NCBI GenBank assembly: GCA_002491945.1
Contig: DKWX01000051.1
Coordinates: 1 to 13,039 of the forward strand
DNA length: 13,039 bases
Direction of reading: 5' to 3'
Source of the DNA: Porphyromonadaceae bacterium UBA7141
GTDB taxonomy: Bacteria; Bacteroidota; Bacteroidia; Bacteroidales; Muribaculaceae
Shown: positions 1 to 6,310 of the stretch, piece by piece
Position numbering within the stretch: position 1 is the first letter of the stretch
Layout of the letters: every line of letters begins with the position of its first letter
Notes under the pieces: model-generated
The model's input: the letters and a program-made list of their open reading frames with translations, nothing else
Database searches by the model: none
What the model was told of the DNA's origin: nothing
Translations under genes and position numbers: made by a program

Positions 1-1
1 A

Positions 2-661
2 GTTCGACTCTGCTATGGGCTACTTCCCCAAATCCATCCTATCCCCCGAGGTCGGGAGCTGCTACGCAGTCTCCCGGCCTCACTCTTTGTTGCAGCCGGC
101 ACTACAGTGCCACCTGCCGTTACAGCTCACACTCACCCTCTTAAATACCACGAGCTGACGGGGACCCTCCAGTTTACCGTAAAACCTCTCGGCTCCACAA
201 TATGGACCATCGACGCCCGCATCATCGGCGGATCTATCAAAGGGGCAAGTCCGACATACGACTGGACAGGTTACCGGGTTCAGTTAATGCCCTCGACTTC
301 GCTCAATCTTGAGAAATGGACCGTATACGCCTCATACCAGTATCCCGGCAGAATTGCCATAGGACAGCTCATAATGCCGCGTACACAGTCATGGAATGTG
401 GGATTCAGCTATCGTCCGAAGGAATCACTATCGCTCGGCATTGACATAGGATGCCCCTTCGGGAAGGGGTGGAAGGAATCGCAGCGCACTGTGGCCGAAT
501 CCCCGGTGCAACTTAATACGGAGTATTTCGTACGCGACCGCGCCAATCTCGTGAGTCTGACGTTTGAATGGAACGTCTTCTTCGGCAAGAACCACAAGAG
601 CAGTGAACCTCCGCGTATCAATATCAATACAGAAGAGAACGGCGTGCTCCATAAACTCTGA
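2..661 (+). CDS. Outer-membrane beta-barrel protein (TonB-receptor-like), C-terminal part
   Basis: This is the C-terminal end of a gene that begins left of the window; the frame is open from the edge to a TGA at 659-661. The readable part alternates hydrophobic and polar residues in short strands separated by polar turns, such as LNLEKWTVYASYQYPG, SWNVGFSYRPKESLSLGIDIG and NLVSLTFEWNVFFGK. This is the pattern of the last transmembrane strands of a Bacteroidota outer-membrane barrel, and the FFGK-plus-polar-tail ending resembles the family of carboxypeptidase-like-domain plus OMP barrel proteins. The role would be an outer-membrane transporter or structural barrel; the substrate cannot be told. 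An internal GTG at 107 could be called as a start but is probably just an internal Val codon. The first 100 or so bases read poorly in this frame (see findings), so a frameshift there is possible. Family-level call is fairly sure; exact family is not. Confidence 0.65.
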   Translation, partial: VRLCYGLLPQIHPIPRGRELLRSLPASLFVAAGTTVPPAVTAHTHPLKYHELTGTLQFTVKPLGSTIWTIDARIIGGSIKGASPTYDWTGYRVQLMPSTSLNLEKWTVYASYQYPGRIAIGQLIMPRTQSWNVGFSYRPKESLSLGIDIGCPFGKGWKESQRTVAESPVQLNTEYFVRDRANLVSLTFEWNVFFGKNHKSSEPPRININTEENGVLHKL

Positions 662-712
662 CACCTCGACATCAGGGCCCCCCCGCCGCCGGGGACTCCA
701 TATGACGTAAGA

Positions 713-757
713 ACGGGAGAAAACGACAGACCTCTGACAGTCTGCGGTTTCTCCCGT
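713..757. terminator. Hairpin between convergent genes, probable bidirectional terminator
   Basis: The arms ACGGGAGAAA (713-722) and TTTCTCCCGT (748-757) pair perfectly. A second block continues inward, with CAGA-type pairing at 724-731 and 740-746, interrupted by a mismatch and a bulge, and a loop of about 8 bases. It lies between the stop codons of the convergent barrel gene (661) and the gltA-like gene (778), the expected place for a shared terminator. No long T run follows on either strand, so termination itself is inferred. Confidence 0.6.
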
Positions 758-777
758 CTTTCCGCATTCGGCGGTTA

Positions 778-2181
778 TCAATTCTCTGCGGGGGCAGAGG
801 TGAGATAGTCGTGGATTGCGCGGGCCGCCTTGCGCCCGGCTCCCATCGCCAGGATTACAGTGGCCGCACCGGTGACGGCATCGCCACCGGCAAATACGCC
901 CGGACGGCTTGTGCGTCCATCCTCATCGGCCACGATGCAGCCGCGGCGGTTGGTCTCAAGTCCGGCGGTGGTGCTTTTGATCAGAGGGTTGGGGCTCGTG
1001 CCGAGCGCCATAATCACCACATCGCACTCTATCTCGAAAATGCTTCCCTCCTTTACAACCGGCGAGCGGCGTCCGGAGGCATCGGGCTCACCGAGTTCCA
1101 TCTCCACGCATTCCAGACCGCGCACCCAGCCATTCTCATCGCCGAGCACACGCACCGGATTGGTAAGCATACGGAACACTATACCCTCCTCCCTGGCATG
1201 ATGCACCTCTTCTACACGCGCCGGAAGCTCCGCCTCCGACCGACGGTAGACTATCACCGCATCCGCACCAAGGCGCTTGGCTGTGCGCACAGCATCCATC
1301 GCCACATTGCCGCCACCTACGATTACCGCACGGTGTCCGGCAAAAATCGGGGTATCGCTCTCCTCCTGATAGGCATGCATCAGGTTGGCGCGGGTCAGGA
1401 ACTCATTGGCAGAGAAGACGCCATTCAGATTCTCCCCCTCGATACCCATGAAGCGGGGCAGACCGGCTCCAGAACCGACAAACACGGCATCGAATCCCTC
1501 GCGGTCAAGAAGGTCGTCGACAGTCATGGTGCGCCCTACGACCACATCTGTCTCTATTTCCACTCCGAGACGGCGCACATTCTCTACCTCACGGGCCACG
1601 ATATCCTCCTTGGGGAGACGGAACTCGGGGATGCCGTAGACAAGCACTCCCCCTACCTTATGAAGCGCCTCGAAGATCTTCACTTCATAGCCGAGACGTG
1701 CCAGGTCGGAGGCGCAGGCCAGACCGGCCGGACCTGACCCTACCACGGCCACACGGCGGCCGTTGCGCGGAGCGCACTCCACATGGCGCCGGGAGGCGTG
1801 AGCTATGGCCCAGTCTCCTACGTAGCGCTCAAGTTTGCCTATGGCCACAGGCTCGAACTTCACGCCCAGCACACAGGCGCCCTCACACTGGCTCTCCTGC
1901 GGGCACACGCGGCCGCAGACTGAAGGCAGGCTGCTGTCGCGCGAAATCACATCGGCCGCTCCGGCCGTGTCGCCGGCGGCAAGCGCCGATATAAAACCGG
2001 GAATATCAATATGCACCGGACACTGGCTCTGGCAGCGCGGCACCTTGCAGTTCAGACAGCGTCCGGCCTCGCGTCGCGCCTCCTCGGCATCATAGCCCAG
2101 ACATACCTCCTTGAAATTGCGGGCCCGCTCCTGCGGATCCTGCTCGCGCACCGGGGTGCGCGGAGTCATTTGTTTTGCCAT
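778..2181 (-). CDS. gltA: NADPH-dependent glutamate synthase small-subunit family protein; probable NfnB (bifurcating ferredoxin:NADP oxidoreductase, beta subunit)
   Basis: This flavoprotein (467 aa from the ATG at 2181) belongs to the glutamate synthase beta-subunit / NfnB family. Residues below count from that ATG. Two Cys groups for [4Fe-4S] clusters lie in the N-terminal part: C42, C45, C50, C54 and C89, C93, C99, C103. A Glu in the IGKLERYV segment sits where the family can use a carboxylate or amide ligand. The FAD site is VVGSGPAG (about 147-154), the NADPH site is IVGGGNVAMD (about 287-296), and a second FAD-contact segment is FAGGDAVTGAA (about 430-440). An in-frame GTG at 2214 would add 11 residues; I prefer ATG 2181 because MAKQMTPRTPVREQDP matches the family's usual N-terminus. 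The preceding gene on the same strand is NfnA-like with a 73-base gap and no glutamate synthase large subunit is adjacent, so Nfn (NADH + reduced ferredoxin + NADP+) fits better than glutamate synthesis. Confidence 0.9.
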   Translation of the reverse strand: MAKQMTPRTPVREQDPQERARNFKEVCLGYDAEEARREAGRCLNCKVPRCQSQCPVHIDIPGFISALAAGDTAGAADVISRDSSLPSVCGRVCPQESQCEGACVLGVKFEPVAIGKLERYVGDWAIAHASRRHVECAPRNGRRVAVVGSGPAGLACASDLARLGYEVKIFEALHKVGGVLVYGIPEFRLPKEDIVAREVENVRRLGVEIETDVVVGRTMTVDDLLDREGFDAVFVGSGAGLPRFMGIEGENLNGVFSANEFLTRANLMHAYQEESDTPIFAGHRAVIVGGGNVAMDAVRTAKRLGADAVIVYRRSEAELPARVEEVHHAREEGIVFRMLTNPVRVLGDENGWVRGLECVEMELGEPDASGRRSPVVKEGSIFEIECDVVIMALGTSPNPLIKSTTAGLETNRRGCIVADEDGRTSRPGVFAGGDAVTGAATVILAMGAGRKAARAIHDYLTSAPAEN

Positions 2182-2254
2182 ACTTTGATTATAAGGCTTA
2201 AGTGGCTCTTTCACAATACGTCATTTAAGAGCCTGTAGTTTTCAATTGTGACAC

Positions 2255-3112
2255 TTAATGCACCCCGCACTCGCAGTGATGACGGGAGAGATCGGTCTTG
2301 GGATTGCCCCGATACATGTTCTGACGGCGCATCGCCTCGTCGAAGTCAACCTGATGGGCATCGAATTCGGGGCCGTCGACACAGGTGAAGCGTGTCTGTC
2401 CCCCCACACTCACGCGGCAGGCGCCGCACATCCCGGTGCCGTCGACCATCAGTGCGTTGAGCGACACTACGGTAGGGAGTTTCAGCCGGCGGGTGGTCTG
2501 CGCTGCATACTTCATCATAATCATCGGCCCGATCACCACACAACGGTCGTAGCAATGGCCGCGTCGCTCTATGAGATCTTCGATAAGGGCCGTGACAAGG
2601 CCGTGGAACCCGGCAGAGCCGTCGTCGGTGGCCAGATACACGTCGGCCACACGGCTCATCTCTTCGACATATGTGAAAAGATCTTTCGTGCGCGCCCCTA
2701 TTATGACGTCGGGGCGCACTCCATGCTCGGAGAGCCATTTGGCCTGCGGATATACGGGGGCTGTGCCCACGCCTCCGGCCACGAAGAGCACTCTGGTGCG
2801 CTTCAGCTCTTCTTCCGGAAGGTCAAGCAGATCGGAGGGGCGGCCAAGCGGACCGGCAAAGTCAATGAATGAATCGCCCACTTCAAGGGAATTGATTTTG
2901 GCGGAGGAGACACCGACCGTCTGGGTGACAATCGTCACCCAGCCCTGCGCTGCATCATAATCGCATATAGTCAGCGGGATACGCTCTCCCTCATCATCAA
3001 CCCGCACTATGACGAACTGGCCGGGCCTGGCAGATGACGCCACCCTCGGGGCATGGACTCGCATCTCGGTGATACGGGGTGCAAGCTCTCGCTTGCTTGT
3101 GATTTTGAACAT
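2255..3112 (-). CDS. Sulfide dehydrogenase / dihydroorotate dehydrogenase-like FAD/NAD-binding subunit; probable NfnA
   Basis: A 285-aa ferredoxin reductase-like protein, normal length for NfnA/SudB. The FAD-binding segment is RIPLTICDYD (44-53), the NAD(H)-binding loop is VAGGVGTAP (111-119), and a C-terminal iron-sulfur segment has D224, C229, C232 and C244. Nfn alpha subunits are known to hold a [2Fe-2S] cluster with three Cys and one Asp ligand; the D-x4-C-x2-C-x11-C pattern here fits that. Its partner would be the gltA-like gene just downstream, forming a soluble cytoplasmic complex that moves electrons between NADH, NADPH and ferredoxin. PyrK (dihydroorotate dehydrogenase electron-transfer subunit) is the main alternative, but the missing pyrD neighbour and the adjacent gltA-like gene argue against it. 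The protein ends in an unusual HHCECGVH tail that could bind a metal. ATG start at 3112, preceded by an A/T-rich leader. Confidence 0.88.
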   Translation of the reverse strand: MFKITSKRELAPRITEMRVHAPRVASSARPGQFVIVRVDDEGERIPLTICDYDAAQGWVTIVTQTVGVSSAKINSLEVGDSFIDFAGPLGRPSDLLDLPEEELKRTRVLFVAGGVGTAPVYPQAKWLSEHGVRPDVIIGARTKDLFTYVEEMSRVADVYLATDDGSAGFHGLVTALIEDLIERRGHCYDRCVVIGPMIMMKYAAQTTRRLKLPTVVSLNALMVDGTGMCGACRVSVGGQTRFTCVDGPEFDAHQVDFDEAMRRQNMYRGNPKTDLSRHHCECGVH

Positions 3113-3144
3113 GATGATTAGATTTTCGAAAAAGAAATTTACTC

Positions 3145-3176
3145 CAAATATACGATAAATTTGTCTTACTCACAAA
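3145..3176 (-). promoter_or_regulatory. Bacteroidota-type promoter for the nfnA-gltA unit
   Basis: On the minus strand, TATATTTG (plus-strand 3145-3152) matches the -7 consensus TAnnTTTG exactly, and TTTG (3173-3176) matches the -33 element with a 20-base spacer, the usual distance. Transcription would start near 3138, giving a leader of about 25 bases before the ATG at 3112. Confidence 0.7.
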
Positions 3177-3191
3177 TTTACGTTATTTTTG
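3160..3191 (+). promoter_or_regulatory. Bacteroidota-type promoter for yqeY (and perhaps serS)
   Basis: TTTG at 3160-3163 and TATTTTTG at 3184-3191 match the -33 and -7 consensus with a 20-base spacer. A start near 3198 would leave a leader of about 115 bases before the ATG at 3314, including a GTGCGCAC palindrome near 3206. The element interleaves with the opposing promoter at 3145-3176. Confidence 0.65.
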
Positions 3192-3313
3192 CATTCTGAA
3201 TCGTGTGTGCGCACGCGCGGCGCGACTATGCCCATGCAGCAGCCTCAACGCATACATACACTTGGCATTCAGCAAATTAGAACCGATAATATTGATAATA
3301 ACATATAAATTCA

Positions 3314-3775
3314 ATGGCAACAAATCTTTTTGATCAGGTCAGCGATGACATCCGCAAGGCCATGTTGGCCCGCGATAAAGTGCGCCTTGAGGCAATCCGC
3401 GGCATCAAGAAAGAATTTCTGGAGGCCAAGACCGCAAAAGGCGCCAATGGCGAGCTTTCCGACGAAACAGCCCTCAAAATAATAGTGAAGATGGTGAAAC
3501 AGCGCAAGGAGAGCGCCGAGGTTTATACATCCAACGGACGCCCCGAACTGGCTGCCAACGAACTGGCCGAGGCTGCCGTAATCGAAGAATATCTCCCTAA
3601 GCAGCTCTCTGCCGAGGAACTCGACAAGGAGCTGCGCGAAATCATCGCCGAGACCGGAGCCACAGGCCCGGCACATATGGGGAAGGTGATGGGGGTGGCT
3701 TCCAGGCGTCTGGCCGGACGAGCCGAGGGTAAGGCCATAAATGCCGCTGTAAGGGAGATTCTCAACAATCTCTGA
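3314..3775 (+). CDS. yqeY: GatB/YqeY domain protein
   Basis: A 153-aa protein of the GatB/YqeY family, full length for stand-alone members (about 145-155 aa). It opens with the typical MATNLFDQVSDDIRKAMLAR and continues through the segments RLEAIRGIKKE, KMVKQRKESAEVY, VIEEYLPKQLS and a C-terminal GPAHMGKVMG...GRAEGKAINAAV helical domain. The C-terminal domain is homologous to the tail of GatB, the subunit of Asp/Glu-tRNA amidotransferase that contacts tRNA. Stand-alone YqeY proteins are widespread, but their exact role is not settled. The gene lies 122 bases before seryl-tRNA synthetase on the same strand, so a translation-linked role is reasonable inference. No Shine-Dalgarno site is visible; the start is preceded by an A/T-rich stretch, as usual in this phylum. 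Confidence 0.93.
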   Translation: MATNLFDQVSDDIRKAMLARDKVRLEAIRGIKKEFLEAKTAKGANGELSDETALKIIVKMVKQRKESAEVYTSNGRPELAANELAEAAVIEEYLPKQLSAEELDKELREIIAETGATGPAHMGKVMGVASRRLAGRAEGKAINAAVREILNNL

Positions 3776-3806
3776 CATCCTTCTGATAAATAATCATAAG
3801 TAGTCT

Positions 3807-3866
3807 ATATATCTCTCCGGAATCAAACAACTCCTCTCTGCCCGGATATATCTCTCCATATCTCTC
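3807..3866 (+). repeat. Short direct repeats ATATATCTCTCC in the serS leader
   Basis: The 12-mer ATATATCTCTCC occurs at 3807-3818 and again at 3846-3857, 39 bases apart, and a shorter copy ATATCTCTC follows directly at 3858-3866. The whole 122-base gap before serS is pyrimidine-rich. No TAnnTTTG promoter is seen here, so serS may depend on the upstream yqeY promoter. The repeats could be a regulator-binding site or simple sequence drift. Confidence 0.5.
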
Positions 3867-3897
3867 ACTTTAACCGATACACACACAGCTATATCCC

Positions 3898-5169
3898 ATG
3901 CTTACGCTTCAAGTGATAAAAGACAATCCGGAATTCGTGATAGAGCGCCTTGCTGTCAAGGGGTTCGACGCGCGTCCGGTCATCACAGAGATTCTTGAAA
4001 TCGACGCCGAGCGCCGCCGCCTCCAGACAAAGTGCGACTCTGACGCCAACCGGCTCAAACAGCTCGCCGCCTCAATCGCCATACATATGAAAAAGGGTGA
4101 AAAGGAGGAGGCCGAGAAGGCAAAGACTGAGGTGGCCGCAATCAAAGGGGGCACCAAGGGGCTGCAGGACCGCCTGGCAGAATGCCAGCAGAAGCAGACC
4201 GAACTGCTGCTCGCCGTGCCCAACATACCCTGCGACGCCGTGCCTCTCGGACTGACCGCCGACGACAATGTGGTGGAAAAAACCGGCGGCCCGATGCCCG
4301 ACCTCCCCGATGACGCACTCCCGCACTGGGAACTGGCAAAGAAATACAATCTCATCGATTTCGAACTCGGTGTGAAGGTGACAGGTGCCGGATTCCCATT
4401 CTACATCGGCAGGGGTGCCCGGATGCAGCGGGCTCTGATACAGTTCTTCCTCGATTCGGCTTCCGAGGCCGGATACACTGAGGTAGAGCCTCCGTTTGTG
4501 GTGAATGCCGCTTCGGGCTACGGCACGGGGCAGCTCCCCGACAAGGAGGGGCAGATGTACCATGTGACGCTCGACGACCTATACCTCATCCCGACAGCCG
4601 AGGTGCCGGTGACCAATATCTACCGCGACGTGATCATCCCCGAGGCCGAACTGCCCAAGCGCAACTGCGCATATTCCCCCTGCTGGCGGCGCGAGGCCGG
4701 AAGCTATGGCAAGGATGTGCGCGGACTCAACCGCCTGCATCAGTTCGATAAAGTGGAGATTGTGCGGATCGAGAAGCCCGAGAATTCTTATGCGGCTCTC
4801 GAAGAGATGAAAGACCACGTGCAGCGGCTGCTCGAAAAGCTCGGACTCCCCTGGCACATACTCCGCCTGTGCGGCGGCGACATGTCGTTCACTTCCGCCA
4901 TAACTTTTGACTTCGAAGTGTGGAGTGCAGCGCAGAAGCGTTGGCTCGAGGTGTCGTCGGTGTCAAACTTCGAGACCTATCAGGCCAACCGACTGAAATG
5001 CCGCTATCGTGACTCTGACAAGAAGATTCACCTCTGCCATACGCTCAACGGCTCGGCTCTGGCTCTGCCCCGCATCATGGCCGCACTGCTGGAGAACAAT
5101 CAGACTCCGAAGGGTATCATAGTGCCTGAATGCCTGCGCAAATACACCGGATTCGATATAATCGACTGA
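3898..5169 (+). CDS. serS: Seryl-tRNA synthetase
   Basis: A 423-aa class II aminoacyl-tRNA synthetase, the normal length for bacterial SerRS; it charges tRNA-Ser with serine using ATP in the cytoplasm. Residues from about 30 to 105 are charged and helical, the long antiparallel coiled-coil arm that grips the tRNA variable arm. The catalytic core shows motif 1 around GYTEVEPPFVVN (192-203), the serine-binding TAEVPVTN loop (233-240), motif 2 with CWRREAGSYGKDVRGLNRLHQ (about 262-282), and motif 3 NGSALALPRIMAALLENNQ (384-402), including the ATP-binding Arg. The C-terminus KYTGFDIID is typical. Motif 2 has CWRREAGSYGKD where many SerRS have FRxEAGSAGRDT, a modest variation often seen in Bacteroidota. 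ATG start at 3898; TGA at 5167-5169. Confidence 0.97.
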   Translation: MLTLQVIKDNPEFVIERLAVKGFDARPVITEILEIDAERRRLQTKCDSDANRLKQLAASIAIHMKKGEKEEAEKAKTEVAAIKGGTKGLQDRLAECQQKQTELLLAVPNIPCDAVPLGLTADDNVVEKTGGPMPDLPDDALPHWELAKKYNLIDFELGVKVTGAGFPFYIGRGARMQRALIQFFLDSASEAGYTEVEPPFVVNAASGYGTGQLPDKEGQMYHVTLDDLYLIPTAEVPVTNIYRDVIIPEAELPKRNCAYSPCWRREAGSYGKDVRGLNRLHQFDKVEIVRIEKPENSYAALEEMKDHVQRLLEKLGLPWHILRLCGGDMSFTSAITFDFEVWSAAQKRWLEVSSVSNFETYQANRLKCRYRDSDKKIHLCHTLNGSALALPRIMAALLENNQTPKGIIVPECLRKYTGFDIID

Positions 5170-5187
5170 TTCACCCACCATACATGC

Positions 5188-5258
5188 CCGGCGCCGTGGC
5201 GAAGGGGTCAAATCCCATACCCCACCACGATCGCCCGACCTCTCCGCCACGGTGCCGG
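5188..5258 (+). terminator. Long-stem hairpin after serS
   Basis: CCGGCGCCGTGGCG (5188-5201) pairs with CGCCACGGTGCCGG (5245-5258) over 14 pairs with one G-U. Inside the 43-base loop, GGGGT (5204-5208) can pair with ACCCC (5219-5223), giving a branched structure. It starts 18 bases after the serS stop. Only a weak pyrimidine tract follows, so it may be a terminator, an mRNA-protecting structure or a REP-like unit. Confidence 0.5.
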
Positions 5259-5309
5259 ACATCTTCTATCCCCCCCATTAACCTCTCATTTCCTTAACCC
5301 ATTGTCGCC

Positions 5310-5342
5310 GCGTCATGCATACGCAATGCCGGAATATGACGC
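5310..5342 (+). other. Composite hairpin upstream of the pseudokinase gene
   Basis: GCGTCAT (5310-5316) pairs with ATGACGC (5336-5342), and directly inside it GCAT (5317-5320) pairs with ATGC (5326-5329) around a 5-base loop, leaving a 6-base bulge on one side. It lies 33 bases before the ATG at 5375. No TAnnTTTG promoter is seen between 5259 and 5374. A leader structure or operator is possible; function is unknown. Confidence 0.35.
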
Positions 5343-5374
5343 CTCCGGTGCGACGACTGTAAATCCAAAGCAAT

Positions 5375-6157
5375 ATGAGCCCAAACGAGTATCCCGGCTA
5401 CCTCAGCAAAGAGGAGAAGAAAATCCCGATCGACGACCCATCCGGAAAGTGGAGCGACCTGACGCTGCTCCCTGAATGGGAAGAGGAGTTCTACGATGTC
5501 TACACCGTGCGAAAACATGGCAAATGGGTGATGCTCAAGGCCCTCAAGCAGAAATATGCCGACCAGGAAAAATACAGGCAGATGCTTGAGAAGGAATTCG
5601 ACACACGCTATAATCTGGCACACCCGAATATCGTGATGGTCAATGACTTCGAGGAAGTGCCCGGCATCGGCAAGGCCATAATCACCGACGATGTCTACGG
5701 CTATTCGCTGCGCCGCCTTATCGATGAGAAGAGGCTCACTCCCAAAATCGTGCAGCGGCTCAAGACTCAGTTGCTCGATGCTCTGGACTATATTCAGGAA
5801 AATCATATCGTGCATCATCCCATCACTCCTGAGTCGATAATCTTCACCGAATATAATGAAAACCTGAAGCTTATCAACGTAGGCTATGACCAGACAGCCT
5901 CACTCTCCGAACAAGACACGGCTGCTGACATCGAAAGCTATGGCAGGGTGCTGGCCGAAGTGCTCGACAATCTCCCCGAATCACTGCCGCGTCTGCGACG
6001 CATAGCCGACAAGGCCACTGACAAGGCGCATCCATACCGCACATTCATGGATCTGCAGCTCGACATGCAGCGCCGCTCCACCACCGTCATCTACGTGGTG
6101 CTGGCAGCTCTTATAGCCATCATATTGCTGCTGGTATGGCTTCTGCTCGACTTATAG
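5375..6157 (+). CDS. Tail-anchored pseudokinase (Ser/Thr kinase fold, catalytic residues lost)
   Basis: A 260-aa protein with kinase-fold landmarks in order. Residue K55 in VMLKALK matches the beta-3 lysine, E74 the alpha-C glutamate, followed by LAHPNIVMVNDF (81-92). The HRDxKPxN loop is HHPITPES (147-154), so the catalytic Asp is Pro149, the Lys is Thr151 and the Asn is Ser154. The DFG motif is N168-V169-G170, so the metal-binding Asp is lost. DIESYG (185-190) matches subdomain IX and HPYRTF (219-224) subdomain XI. No glycine-rich loop is recognisable near 40-50. Residues about 237-258 form one hydrophobic helix at the very C-terminus, preceded by RR, which predicts a tail-anchored inner-membrane protein with the fold in the cytoplasm. 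Phosphotransfer is unlikely; a scaffold or nucleotide sensor is inference. It stands alone after serS; no phosphatase or other signalling gene is adjacent. Confidence 0.78.
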   Translation: MSPNEYPGYLSKEEKKIPIDDPSGKWSDLTLLPEWEEEFYDVYTVRKHGKWVMLKALKQKYADQEKYRQMLEKEFDTRYNLAHPNIVMVNDFEEVPGIGKAIITDDVYGYSLRRLIDEKRLTPKIVQRLKTQLLDALDYIQENHIVHHPITPESIIFTEYNENLKLINVGYDQTASLSEQDTAADIESYGRVLAEVLDNLPESLPRLRRIADKATDKAHPYRTFMDLQLDMQRRSTTVIYVVLAALIAIILLLVWLLLDL

Positions 6158-6219
6158 CCCCATGTCTTTCCGCCCATTGTATCCCCCATATTTACGCCAG
6201 CGGGAAGCATTGGTTGCCG

Positions 6220-6244
6220 GCTGCGGCCACATACGCGCCGCAGC
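6220..6244 (+). terminator. GC-rich hairpin after the pseudokinase gene, possible terminator
   Basis: GCTGCGGC (6220-6227) pairs perfectly with GCCGCAGC (6237-6244) around a 9-base loop, 62 bases after the pseudokinase stop and 66 bases before the next gene. No T run follows, so this is a weak call; it could also be leader structure of the downstream mRNA. Confidence 0.35.
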
Positions 6245-6310
6245 ATGACGCCCCAATCCTCCCGGCGGCCGCAGCGGCGGCCACCGGACAAAAATAACTC
6301 TACAGGACCG

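Noticed and set aside
811..1737. Long plus-strand open frame (308 codons) opposite the gltA-like gene
   Set aside because: It is antisense to a clear flavoprotein with full motifs, its sequence resembles no family, and long antisense frames are common in GC-rich genes.
2182..2214. GTG start at 2214 for the gltA-like gene
   Set aside because: The 11 extra residues do not fit the family N-terminus and ATG 2181 gives the usual length; left as an alternative only.
2258..2872. Plus-strand open frame (204 codons) opposite the nfnA-like gene
   Set aside because: Antisense to a well-supported gene with cofactor motifs; no recognisable domain.
3201..3313. Possible riboswitch or T-box in the yqeY leader
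   Set aside because: Only a GTGCGCAC palindrome and no conserved riboswitch core is visible; T-boxes are not typical of this phylum.
3311..3778. Minus-strand open frame covering yqeY almost exactly
   Set aside because: The plus strand encodes a complete YqeY protein; the reverse frame is a shadow.
5294..5818. Minus-strand open frame (174 codons) over the start of the pseudokinase gene
   Set aside because: Antisense to the kinase-fold gene and without a recognisable domain.
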